From a virus, in the IMG/VR virus record IMGVR_UViG_3300013132_000051, positions 1 through 63,522 of that record: a stretch of DNA of 63,522 nt; one strand, given 5' to 3'. The position numbers and the translations under genes were made by a program. This document shows, one piece after another, positions 1 to 8,275 of this stretch; the first letter of the stretch is position 1; the number at the start of each line of letters is the position of its first letter. The notes beneath the pieces are model-generated. The model searched no databases. It saw nothing but the letters and a program-made list of their open reading frames with translations, and was not told the DNA's origin.

Positions 1-13
1 AGAGGTATCGCGG

Positions 14-358
14 TTGGGGCTCGACAAGCTCATCCGTACCTCGGTCCAGATCCCCTCAACGGGTTCCGGGCCGCACGGATGGATGAAGATCGCGGAGACG
101 CTCGACTACCCGGAAACCCGCCTCTATGAGGGCACCGCCTCGACCGGGGAGACGATCTACTGCGAGCACCGCGTCTATGTGGACGAGGACCGCATCTACT
201 ACTACGGTCCGGTTTCGGTCGCCGAAGCCGCGTGGGAAGTCCACGCCCACAACAACGGCATCGACGGAGACGAGGCCCGAGAGTGGCTCCTCAAGTACAC
301 GAACTGCGAGGGTGCAGAGTTTTACGGGTACATCGCCCGCACCCGCCCGGAGGTCTGA
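14..358 (+). CDS. hypothetical protein, possibly cut by the window edge
   Basis: The frame encodes 114 aa from a TTG at 14, with AGAGG eight bases upstream as a possible ribosome site. The frame is also open to the left edge, so the true start may lie outside the window. The product is acidic and rich in Tyr and Trp, ending in a WLLKYTNCEG-like stretch. I do not recognise the family. It is followed by a 78-bp gap with no clear terminator. Confidence 0.55.
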   Translation: MGLDKLIRTSVQIPSTGSGPHGWMKIAETLDYPETRLYEGTASTGETIYCEHRVYVDEDRIYYYGPVSVAEAAWEVHAHNNGIDGDEAREWLLKYTNCEGAEFYGYIARTRPEV

Positions 359-436
359 CCTGTTCCACGTCGAAATTCGACTCTCCAACTAACTTTTGCA
401 GTCGGTTTCCCCTTCGCCCTACGTCTTTAGGTACAT

Positions 437-1033
437 ATGACCCTCACGAACCTCTCCCCCTCCCCTGAAGCCTCCGCCCGCGTTCGCGCGGCCATCGACC
501 GCATCAAGGCAGACGACCCCGCCTATTGGCAGCGGTGTCAAGACCAGCGCGACCCCCGCTCCCCCGCCGCAGCGGGAAGTGTTCTCCACCTCGTGCCCAC
601 GTTCACCGGGGACATCGAGTCCGTCCTCCGGGCGTGCGAGTGGATCCCGTTCAAGGACGACGCGATCCTCCCGCAATGCACGGCGTTCCGCACCTTCGAC
701 CTTGCGGGTCGGCTCGGCCTCGTACCGCTCGCGGACCTCGGCCCCGATGCAACGGTGACCCTCGCGGACCCGAAGGAAACCGGCAAGGCGGAGGCGACCG
801 TCGTGCTTTCCAAGCGGGACGCCGAGCGGTCGCGCCCGTTCGTTCAGTACACGGTCATCATCCTCGGCCCGACCAAGGACGGGGGCGAGTGCGTGTGGAC
901 GTTCCACCCCGGACCTCCCATCAAGCCCTCGGAAGTGGCGACCCCGCCCGAAGGCGAGCGGGCCATCCTCGTAGCGAAGGCTCGCGAACTCGGCCTCGTG
1001 TTCGCAAAGATCGTCGTTCAAGAGGGCGAATGA
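437..1033 (+). CDS. hypothetical protein, 198 aa
   Basis: This ATG-started frame gives 198 aa with no signal peptide or membrane segment. The N-terminus is helical (DRIKADDPAYWQRCQDQ) and the rest is mixed alpha/beta. I do not recognise it. Its stop overlaps the ATG of the next gene in an ATGA junction, so the two are probably co-translated. Confidence 0.7.
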   Translation: MTLTNLSPSPEASARVRAAIDRIKADDPAYWQRCQDQRDPRSPAAAGSVLHLVPTFTGDIESVLRACEWIPFKDDAILPQCTAFRTFDLAGRLGLVPLADLGPDATVTLADPKETGKAEATVVLSKRDAERSRPFVQYTVIILGPTKDGGECVWTFHPGPPIKPSEVATPPEGERAILVAKARELGLVFAKIVVQEGE

Positions 1034-1383
1034 CCACCCCGCTCGCTATCCCGACGACGTGGGAATCCGCGTTCACTTGGATCGCGCTCATCCACCGTGC
1101 CGCCCATGAAGCCGGTCACTCGTTGTTCTTCGCCCAGACCAAGGTGAGTGACGAGCAACAACGCACCATCTTGGTGGCGGAGGCCGACGGGGACCGGAAG
1201 CGTCTCATCTGGGTTCTCCAAGAGTGCCCGGTCCCTGCCCCCATCATCGGCGGCGTTCTCGCTACCGAGAAGTCGATAGCCGATTTCCTCATCGAGCAGC
1301 ACCGGAAGGTGCTGGAGGAGAAACTCGGCTATCCGCCGGAGCGATGGGAGTTTCTCGACTACATTCCGGCCCCCGTAAGCTGA
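1030..1383 (+). CDS. hypothetical protein, 117 aa
   Basis: The ATG at 1030 overlaps the stop of the preceding gene by four bases (ATGA), which fixes the start. The 117-aa product has a helical N-terminal half (TWIALIHRAAHEAGHSLFF) and an ILVAEADGDRKRL segment. The HEAGH string resembles a zinc-protease HExxH, but the spacing is wrong and nothing else supports a protease. Function unknown. Confidence 0.7.
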   Translation: MTTPLAIPTTWESAFTWIALIHRAAHEAGHSLFFAQTKVSDEQQRTILVAEADGDRKRLIWVLQECPVPAPIIGGVLATEKSIADFLIEQHRKVLEEKLGYPPERWEFLDYIPAPVS

Positions 1384-1419
1384 CCCTAAGCGGTAGGGGC
1401 TCTATCCGGGCGAGAAGGT

Positions 1420-2334
1420 ATGAGCGACCTTCGCGCCCGTGTAATTCGTCTCGCCCGCGCCCGACCGGAGCTTCGCGCCCAACTCCTCCCGCTCGTGAAG
1501 GAAGCGCGGGTCACGGAGGAACTACTCCGGGTCAAGTACGTCAACCTCGGCGATTTCGGCGGGACGAACCCGATCCAGGACTCTTGGCTCCTGGAGGTCG
1601 CGGGTCCGACGTTCGACTATCGGGACGAGCTAAAGAGGCTCGGTCTGCGATGGGACCCCTCTTCCAAGACTTGGTCGCTTCACGCCACGCTTCCGAAGTA
1701 CGGGAACCCTCGCCTGGTCGCGGAGTACGAGAAGATCCGTCGGCTACAGAAAGCCGCGTACCCGAAGCTCCAGGAGCTAGCCGAAGAGCACAACCGCGTC
1801 GCTGAGGAAGCGAACAAGGGCCTCCGCCCCAAGGATCCGCGAGAGCTAGCAGAGCTAATCGACCGCCTCGACCGGATGGAGCCCGCGCTCGGGCGGGCGG
1901 GACTCGTCCTAGAGCGTAGGTTCCCTAGCCGGTATGACGCTTGGGAGCCCTTCGTTCTGATCAAGGGCAACACCTACCCCCTCGCGAACCTCATGAAGAG
2001 CCACGGGTTCCGCTGGAACCCGCGCGAGAAGGCGTGGTCGATGGCTGCGGCGGAGTTCTCCGTCGTCGGTCCGAAGTGGATGGGCGAAGTCGCTCGGTCG
2101 TTCCCCGCCGCCCCTCCGAAGGATGAGGGCGTCGGCGTCTTTACGGCGATGAGCAACGCGGAGCTGAAGAAGTGGATCTCCCGCTACATCGCGGGCTACG
2201 ATCCCGAAGGCTTCTACATGGACGGCGAGCGTTCCGATACGGAAGCCTACGCCTACTACTTCCGTTACCTCCGGGGGCTCAAGCCCGCCGAGCAAGACAA
2301 GCAGAAGCAAATCTACGAGCGTTACGACGTATGA
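1420..2334 (+). CDS. leader-bearing protein with two GFRW-type repeats
   Basis: This 304-aa protein opens with the shared leader (residues 1-30: LRARVIRLARARPELR, then LLPLVK). Two short repeats follow: LKRLGLRWDPSSKTWSL around residues 71-87 and LMKSHGFRWNPREKAWSM around 191-208. Each has the form L-x2-x-G-[LF]-R-W-[DN]-P-x2-K-x-W, which resembles the small GARWD..KWYVP module of DUF5710-type proteins. A charged helical stretch (about residues 105-150) lies between them. The 3' end overlaps the next gene by ATGA. The next gene has the same leader and one copy of the repeat. Role unknown; the leader suggests it is sorted with the other leader proteins. Confidence 0.8.
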   Translation: MSDLRARVIRLARARPELRAQLLPLVKEARVTEELLRVKYVNLGDFGGTNPIQDSWLLEVAGPTFDYRDELKRLGLRWDPSSKTWSLHATLPKYGNPRLVAEYEKIRRLQKAAYPKLQELAEEHNRVAEEANKGLRPKDPRELAELIDRLDRMEPALGRAGLVLERRFPSRYDAWEPFVLIKGNTYPLANLMKSHGFRWNPREKAWSMAAAEFSVVGPKWMGEVARSFPAAPPKDEGVGVFTAMSNAELKKWISRYIAGYDPEGFYMDGERSDTEAYAYYFRYLRGLKPAEQDKQKQIYERYDV

Positions 2335-2762
2335 GCGACCTTCGATCCAAAGTGATTCGCCTCGCCCACGCGAAGCCGTCGCTGCGCCCGCACCTTTTGC
2401 CGCTGCTAAAGACGGCGAGGGTTTTTCCCACGCATGAGCAATCAGACGTGCTCATCAACGCTGGGATTACGTTTCTTGATTACACGCCGTTCGACAATGA
2501 GGTGAGGATCGGGGAGGTTCAGGGCAACGACCTCGCTCGGCTCATGAAGAGCTTTGGATTCAAGTGGGTTCCGAAGGACCGCGAGTGGGTCATCCCCACT
2601 AAAAAGTTTGAAGCGACCGCCGACAAGTGGGTGAAGCGCCTCTCGCAGCTTCGACCTCTGCCTCGCAAGCCGGGGCGCAAAGAGCATGACCGGAGCCTCC
2701 TTGAAGAGGAGCGGAGACGCGAGTTGGATCAGGACGACGAGCTTGACTCTGACTACCCGTAA
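2331..2762 (+). CDS. leader-bearing protein with one GFRW-type repeat
   Basis: The ATG at 2331 overlaps the upstream stop (ATGA). The 143-aa product has a near-ideal leader (residues 1-30: LRSKVIRLAHAKPSLR, then LLPLLKTARV). A single repeat, LARLMKSFGFKWVPKDREW, follows at about residues 68-86 and matches the second repeat of the preceding protein. The C-terminus is highly charged (EEERRRELDQDDELDSD) and probably disordered. The two genes look like tandem paralogues of different length. Function unknown. Confidence 0.8.
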   Translation: MSDLRSKVIRLAHAKPSLRPHLLPLLKTARVFPTHEQSDVLINAGITFLDYTPFDNEVRIGEVQGNDLARLMKSFGFKWVPKDREWVIPTKKFEATADKWVKRLSQLRPLPRKPGRKEHDRSLLEEERRRELDQDDELDSDYP

Positions 2763-2779
2763 CGCGGGTAGCGTTAGCC

Positions 2780-3679
2780 ATGAGCTTCGGATGGACAGGA
2801 TTCTTTCGGCAAGGCGCGTGGCGCGAGCTACGCCGGTTCCTCCTGAATCAGAAGCGGGACGCTCTACCCCGTATTCGGGCGATCAACGCTGAGTTGTCCC
2901 GTATCGGGTACGTCCGTATTCTTTATGCGAGGACGGACCCGTCGAACCCTAACTCGCCGATGAGCGAGCGGAGGATCGGCCTGGACGTGTCGCCGGGGAC
3001 GAGCCTAGAAAAGCTCCTCCAGGCGTACATCGCCCAAGGCGGCAACCCGTTCGACATCTCGATGTTCCTGATTCCCGACTCGTTCATCTTCGTCGAGAAT
3101 GAGGAATCTACCTCCCCCGTCTCTGAAGAAATCGACGAGACGGGCGTCGAAGGCGAGCCGATACGCCGAGAGACGGCTCCCTACTCGGGGATCGTTTACC
3201 CGATCTCTGCCGATCCGGTTATCGGCGGGCTCTACACCGGAGGGTGGCTACCGCTGTGGAGGTACCCGCCTCGGAAGTTCGGCAACAACATCACCTACAT
3301 CACCGAGTCGGCGGATCTAGCTCCCGCGACGAGACAGCTCCGGGACTGGGCGAATCGGGACATCCGGGGCCTCCGGAACAACCTAGAGGCCCGGATCATC
3401 AAGCTCTGCGACCTCCGCGAGCAGCTCCTCCTAGAGCGGGATGAGATTCTTCCCCAGGCCGTCGGCGGAGCCACTGACGGGGTTTCGTTCAACCCGGACG
3501 TTTTTGCGGTAACGCACCACACGTCCGGCATCATCCGTCAGATTGACGACGTGTTCTACACGATCGCCGACGGGTTCTACGATTTCGAGAACCCGCGTCA
3601 GTCCCAGCCCAACCCCCCGTACCCCGTCCTGCTCGAGGACGCGCCGACGGGCGAGGAGGCGTGGACCGCGTTCGGATAA
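2780..3679 (+). CDS. probable virion structural protein, 299 aa
   Basis: This 299-aa protein has no catalytic motif that I recognise. The N-terminus is basic and helical (WRELRRFLLNQKRDALPRIR). A loop-rich middle follows, then a helical segment, LRNNLEARIIKLCDLREQLL, around residues 195-215. It sits 17 bp downstream of the leader genes and just before the gp25-like and J-like genes, so I infer a tail or baseplate component. Confidence 0.6.
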   Translation: MSFGWTGFFRQGAWRELRRFLLNQKRDALPRIRAINAELSRIGYVRILYARTDPSNPNSPMSERRIGLDVSPGTSLEKLLQAYIAQGGNPFDISMFLIPDSFIFVENEESTSPVSEEIDETGVEGEPIRRETAPYSGIVYPISADPVIGGLYTGGWLPLWRYPPRKFGNNITYITESADLAPATRQLRDWANRDIRGLRNNLEARIIKLCDLREQLLLERDEILPQAVGGATDGVSFNPDVFAVTHHTSGIIRQIDDVFYTIADGFYDFENPRQSQPNPPYPVLLEDAPTGEEAWTAFG

Positions 3680-3731
3680 CCGCTTCCGCGTTCCCTTCTA
3701 TCGCCCCGGAAAGACGGAGCGCGGAATAGGC

Positions 3732-4850
3732 TTGTCTACCGACGTACAAATCGCCTTCCTGTGCCCCCACGTCGTGGGGGAGGAACGGGTCGCGCTCTCG
3801 CCGGACCGCCAGACCCTCACGACCCGCTACCCCATCAGCGGGGCGAAGCTCCTCAAGGTACTCGTCAACAACGAGTACGAGGTGCTACCGGGAAGCGGGA
3901 TCTCGACGCGGGCGGCTCTGTCCGCCGCGCGACCGGAGCCCTATCTCGTCGTCGCGGGCGAGCAGGAACTCACAATCAAAACGGCGTTTCGTCAGGTCAC
4001 GACGACGCTCCCGCCCGGATACCTGACCGCTGACCAGCTCGTTGGAATTCTCAACGCGCTCGCGGTTGTGCCGGGGGACCGGCCTTTTTTCGTAGCCGAG
4101 AAGGACGAGCTATCGACGCTGGTGCTGAGAGAGAACCAGCGCGTCGGCCCTGAGTCGCAGATCAAAGTGCTCGGACCCGCCTCGGCGAACCTCGGGTTTG
4201 ACTTTCAGTTCGGCAGCGTCGGTCGCGTTGTCGTCCCGCCGTTCGTCCTAGTGAGGCGGACCGCTGTGGGGGCGACCTCGGACCTGGACCTCGGGTATGA
4301 GATCCGGTTCCGAGCCCCGGTCCCGTCCAACTACTTCTTTTCGGTGACCTATCCGACGCCCTGGAACCTGTGCCCTCGGTGTCGGGGGACCGAAGTCGAA
4401 AACGACTACCGCTTCAACGACCAGGGAGAAACTCTCCAGGTCGCGGACAACAACCTCCTCTATCAGGGCTGTCTCAAGATTATCCTCACGGAACTCGGGT
4501 CGAACATCTACGCGAAGTGGTACGGGTCGAGCGTCTCGTCGAGCATCGGCTCCAAGGCCCTCGCCGGTACCCAAGCGACGCTTCAACAAGCCGTTAGGAC
4601 GGCGCTCAATAACTTCCAGGGGATCCAGACCTCCCAGGCCAAGTACCAGCGCATCACCGCCAAGGAGCGTCTCTTCTCGGTCGATCAAGTCTCGGTCGTT
4701 CCGGATGCCCAAGACCCGACCGTATTCTTGATCAACGTCCAGATCCGCAGCTACAGCTCGGACCCGATCAACATCGACATCGTGTACACGGCTCCCGGAG
4801 CCTACGCCCTGCCCGGAACGAATAGGCTATCGCTGGGGAGATACGGATGA
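3732..4850 (+). CDS. gp25-like baseplate wedge protein
   Basis: I place the start at TTG 3732 (M-STDVQIAF), because upstream sequence in this frame is the shadow of the preceding gene. The 372-aa product has a CPRCRG pair at residues 214-219. After it come LLYQGCLKIILTELGSN and KWYGSSVSSSIGSKA, which match the K-x-I-x-T-x3-GSN...YGs...IG core of GPW/gp25 proteins, including forms with a CPRC pair that I associate with large phages. Known gp25 proteins form part of the baseplate wedge and sheath initiator. The C-terminal VFLINVQIRSYSSDPINI fits the family's closing strand. It couples to the J-like gene by ATGA, the usual gp25-gp6 order. The start codon is the least certain part. Confidence 0.72.
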   Translation: MSTDVQIAFLCPHVVGEERVALSPDRQTLTTRYPISGAKLLKVLVNNEYEVLPGSGISTRAALSAARPEPYLVVAGEQELTIKTAFRQVTTTLPPGYLTADQLVGILNALAVVPGDRPFFVAEKDELSTLVLRENQRVGPESQIKVLGPASANLGFDFQFGSVGRVVVPPFVLVRRTAVGATSDLDLGYEIRFRAPVPSNYFFSVTYPTPWNLCPRCRGTEVENDYRFNDQGETLQVADNNLLYQGCLKIILTELGSNIYAKWYGSSVSSSIGSKALAGTQATLQQAVRTALNNFQGIQTSQAKYQRITAKERLFSVDQVSVVPDAQDPTVFLINVQIRSYSSDPINIDIVYTAPGAYALPGTNRLSLGRYG

Positions 4851-7800
4851 GCGTTCTTCAGGTACTCGCCCCCGACGGCAACTACTACACGAGCATCGCC
4901 TGGTCCACAACCACGACTCGGCGATTCTTCGCGGGCACCGTACCGACGACGGCGGCGGACCTGGAAGTCTCGATCCGGGGAGCGCCGTTCTCTAGCGACC
5001 CGTCTCTCATCTCGTTCACGGCCTCGGGATGGGTCGTTCCGAATCCGGCTTCGTATCCGGACGGGTTGGACCTGTTCTCGGGCACGAACGTCGTCCAGGT
5101 CCGATCTATCCCCCTCGTCGGTTCGCCTTCGGCTCCGGTTACGGCGACGGTCTACCTACTCTCGGACACGGCTACCGTCGGAGTAGCCCCTCCGACCAAT
5201 ATCACCGTCGAACGCCTCGACAACGCCGTCAACATCTCGGCCCAGGGACTGACGGATACTCGCGTCACCGGCTACAACTTCTACGCCTCGCTCCAACCCG
5301 GAGGCGGGGCCGTAGGCTACTTCCGAATCAATCTCAATCCCATCACCGTTCCCGTCCTCCAACAGAACGTCGTCGAACTCTCGTCCCTCACGACGAACAA
5401 CCTCCCGGCGAACGCCGACCCGCTCTTCGTGAGACTGTCTGTTTCACAGGAAAACTCGTCCCAGACTACTCTCCAGACCGACGTAGACTCGCGAGTCGAG
5501 ATCCCCGAAACGGTTACTGAGATCCAAACCAGCGTCACCCTCTCCTCAGTCGAGACGCTCCGCTACTACCAGTTTCTCCACCGACGCAGCGCCGGTCTCT
5601 CCTCCGACCCCGCCACCGTCCCCGTGGGTGCCTTCTCGGCGCTTCCGGCGAGCGAGCCCCTCTACTACATCGTCACGGCGCTCTACTACGATCCGCTAAC
5701 CCAGACCGAGTACGAGTCCTACTACTCGCCGGAAGTCGTCGCCAACCCCATCGACGTTCGCATCACGACCCAGACCCTCCCCGTCGTCACTCGTCAACAG
5801 ATCCTCCAAGACGCCGTCGCCTCCATCTACCGTAAGGATCGGAACATCTCCGTCCAGCCCGGAAGCGTCCCTCGGGACGTGTTCCTGGACCCGTTTACCT
5901 CGGAAGCTGAGCGGATTCGCTTCGTCCTCGACTTCATCTACCGCGCTAGCTCATTCGACACGCTCCTGGGGATTGACGACCCGTTCGGTACGGGCTTCTC
6001 GATTTCTCCGAGCCGGTCTACCTACAAGCAGACCCTCGCCCAGTCTTTCTTCCTGGCGAACGCTGACACCGCCCAGACGATTATCAACGCTGCCTTCGAC
6101 AAGCTCGCCGCCAACTTTGGCGTGACTCGCATCCCCGGCAAGCGCGCTCTCGGCGAAGTCCGATTCTTTACGAGCGTAGTTCCGACCGCTTCGCTACAGG
6201 TACCCCTCGGAACCCGCCTCTCCGGAGGGGGGAGGACGTTCCTGACGACGAGGTACGTCGAGATCCCCGTCTCCCAACTCGCCTCCTTCTTCAATCCTTC
6301 GACCGGACAATACTCGGTTCGCTGTCCCGTCCAAGACAACAGCGCGGGGGCGGGAGGGAATCTCGGCCCCCGCCAAATCACCTCCGGCGCTCCTTACGGG
6401 CTGAGCGTCACGAACGACGCGGCGCTCTTCGGCGGTACGGACAGCGAGACGAACGCCCAGCTAGCCGCTCGCGCTAGGTCGGCTCTCTCAGCGGTCGATA
6501 CCGGAACGCAACAGGGCTACCTCCAGACCGCCGCCGGGGTTCCGGGCGTACTAGAGGCGAGCGTCGTCGCTTCGGGTTCGCCGTTGATGATGAGGGATTT
6601 CGACCCCGCTACCGGAGAGCACGTCGGCGGCAAGGTAGACGTTTGGGAACGGGGGTTCCAGGTCAACACCCTCACCGACACGTTCGCCTTCACTTACGTC
6701 CGGAAGCTCAACATCCAGTTCGTCACGGTCGGACCTCCGGGAGGGTACCGATTCCGGGCGGTGGACTCGGACCTCTCGCCGACGAACCCCCTCGCCCAGA
6801 TGCTCGACTATCCGGCGCTGGGGCTGGGCCTCCGAAACGCGACGACAGGGCTCGACTTCGACCTAACGAACGTCCAGATCGTCACCTACGACACGATACA
6901 GCTCTCGTTGGACGTGCCTCAGCCCCCGGTCACTTTGACCGACGTAGTGCTCGGGGACTACCGGCTTCGTACCGGCGAGAAGTTCGTCCTGACCCGCCAG
7001 CCCGTTATCTTCCTGAACTCGCTCGTCGGTGAGTCCTCGGGAACGATCGGCGCTTCGGCCTACCGGCTCGTCCATCCTAACTCACCCCTGGAGCTAGGGA
7101 GGTCTACGAAGGCGGGAGACTACCTGCTCGTCACGGGAAGCCCCGACCCTGGAGTCGTCTCTCCGTCGGGGGCGATTCTGTCGGTCCTCAACGAGCAGCA
7201 CGTCATCGTCGGCGAATACATCGAGTACGTCAACCGCCTCGGTGCGGACTCGCTGTCTATCGTCGTGACGAACCTCACGTCCACCTTCACCTACAACGGC
7301 CCGTACACCCCGCCGTCGTTGGGTTCGCCAGACTACACGATCATCGAGGGTACTCAGACGGTTCCCGTCGGTATCAAGCGCACCAGCGGATCGAACATCG
7401 CCGACGGCGAGACGATTCTGATTAGCTACTCGCATGACGAGAACTTCACGGTCTCCTATCAAGTCAACCAGGTCACCAGCGCCCTCCAAGACGCCATCGA
7501 CGCGAGCCGACATATCACCGCCGACGTAGTAGCGAAGTCGTCCGTCCCGGTGTCTATCGACCTGAAGGCGACGATTATCCTCAACCGGGGTGTTCAGCAG
7601 TCCTCGGCGGACCAGGCGATCCGAACGAACCTGAACCTCTTTTTCTCGACGCTTCAGCTAGGCACCTCCATTCGGCGGTCGGACGTAATCGGGGTAATCG
7701 AAACGACGGTGGGCGTGTCCTACGTCGTGCTGCCGCTAGTACAGATGGCTCGGATCGTCGGGTCTATCGTCGTCAAGGACGAGATTTCCACGACCCAGCT

Positions 7801-8275
7801 CGACGACGCGCTGCGAGTAGCCGCCTGGTCGAACTCCGAAAACGCGGTCTGGCTTCTCCAGGACGAGCTATCCGCTCCGACGACTGACGGCGGAGGGCCT
7901 CCCGGCGAATTCCGCCGCGTCTACCAGGACGACTACGCGCTCACGCTTCAGGAGTCGTTCCCCGACCAGCTCGGTCGGGAAGCCGGTCGCTCCTACATCA
8001 TCGGCAACAGCGGTCTAATCATCCCCGGCTACTCCGACGACGTAACGCTCGCCGCCCAGGGCTACAACACCCCCGACGAACGCGCCGCCCGCCGTCAGGA
8101 TATTACCCAGAACCGCGTTCTCGTCTCGCTAAAGGTCGGAGACGCGCCGTCGAGTCACCGATACTGGGCGACCTACATCGTCGGGTTCTCGGACCTAGAA
8201 GCCGACATCACCCTCTCGTCCGCCGAGTACGCGGCTCCGGGGTCCTGGTCCTTTACCTACGATGAGGATCGTTGA
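4847..8275 (+). CDS. baseplate J/gp6-like protein
   Basis: This 1142-aa protein overlaps the gp25-like gene by ATGA. Around residues 440-560 it has the J-like core: a GTRLSGGG..FLTTR strand pair, a GAGGNLGPRQIT turn, FGGTDSETNAQLAARARSAL (about 528-547), and a PGVLEASVVAS strand. This matches baseplate_J/gp6 proteins, which form the wedge ring of contractile tails. The first 300 residues are extra beta-sandwich sequence with fibronectin-like segments (PPTNITVERLDNAVNISAQG). The C-terminal third is also beta-rich. The protein is roughly two to three times longer than a simple J protein. Confidence 0.78.
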   Translation: MSVLQVLAPDGNYYTSIAWSTTTTRRFFAGTVPTTAADLEVSIRGAPFSSDPSLISFTASGWVVPNPASYPDGLDLFSGTNVVQVRSIPLVGSPSAPVTATVYLLSDTATVGVAPPTNITVERLDNAVNISAQGLTDTRVTGYNFYASLQPGGGAVGYFRINLNPITVPVLQQNVVELSSLTTNNLPANADPLFVRLSVSQENSSQTTLQTDVDSRVEIPETVTEIQTSVTLSSVETLRYYQFLHRRSAGLSSDPATVPVGAFSALPASEPLYYIVTALYYDPLTQTEYESYYSPEVVANPIDVRITTQTLPVVTRQQILQDAVASIYRKDRNISVQPGSVPRDVFLDPFTSEAERIRFVLDFIYRASSFDTLLGIDDPFGTGFSISPSRSTYKQTLAQSFFLANADTAQTIINAAFDKLAANFGVTRIPGKRALGEVRFFTSVVPTASLQVPLGTRLSGGGRTFLTTRYVEIPVSQLASFFNPSTGQYSVRCPVQDNSAGAGGNLGPRQITSGAPYGLSVTNDAALFGGTDSETNAQLAARARSALSAVDTGTQQGYLQTAAGVPGVLEASVVASGSPLMMRDFDPATGEHVGGKVDVWERGFQVNTLTDTFAFTYVRKLNIQFVTVGPPGGYRFRAVDSDLSPTNPLAQMLDYPALGLGLRNATTGLDFDLTNVQIVTYDTIQLSLDVPQPPVTLTDVVLGDYRLRTGEKFVLTRQPVIFLNSLVGESSGTIGASAYRLVHPNSPLELGRSTKAGDYLLVTGSPDPGVVSPSGAILSVLNEQHVIVGEYIEYVNRLGADSLSIVVTNLTSTFTYNGPYTPPSLGSPDYTIIEGTQTVPVGIKRTSGSNIADGETILISYSHDENFTVSYQVNQVTSALQDAIDASRHITADVVAKSSVPVSIDLKATIILNRGVQQSSADQAIRTNLNLFFSTLQLGTSIRRSDVIGVIETTVGVSYVVLPLVQMARIVGSIVVKDEISTTQLDDALRVAAWSNSENAVWLLQDELSAPTTDGGGPPGEFRRVYQDDYALTLQESFPDQLGREAGRSYIIGNSGLIIPGYSDDVTLAAQGYNTPDERAARRQDITQNRVLVSLKVGDAPSSHRYWATYIVGFSDLEADITLSSAEYAAPGSWSFTYDEDR

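Noticed and set aside
419-1021. Long minus-strand frame opposite the 437 gene
   Set aside because: It mirrors the plus gene in high-GC DNA, its product is Arg/Gly/Glu-rich and low in complexity, and it has no ribosome site.
1117-1131. Zinc-protease motif HEAGH in the 117-aa protein
   Set aside because: The motif HExxH needs H-E-x-x-H with a hydrophobic context; here it is HEAGH with no third ligand and no protease-like fold.
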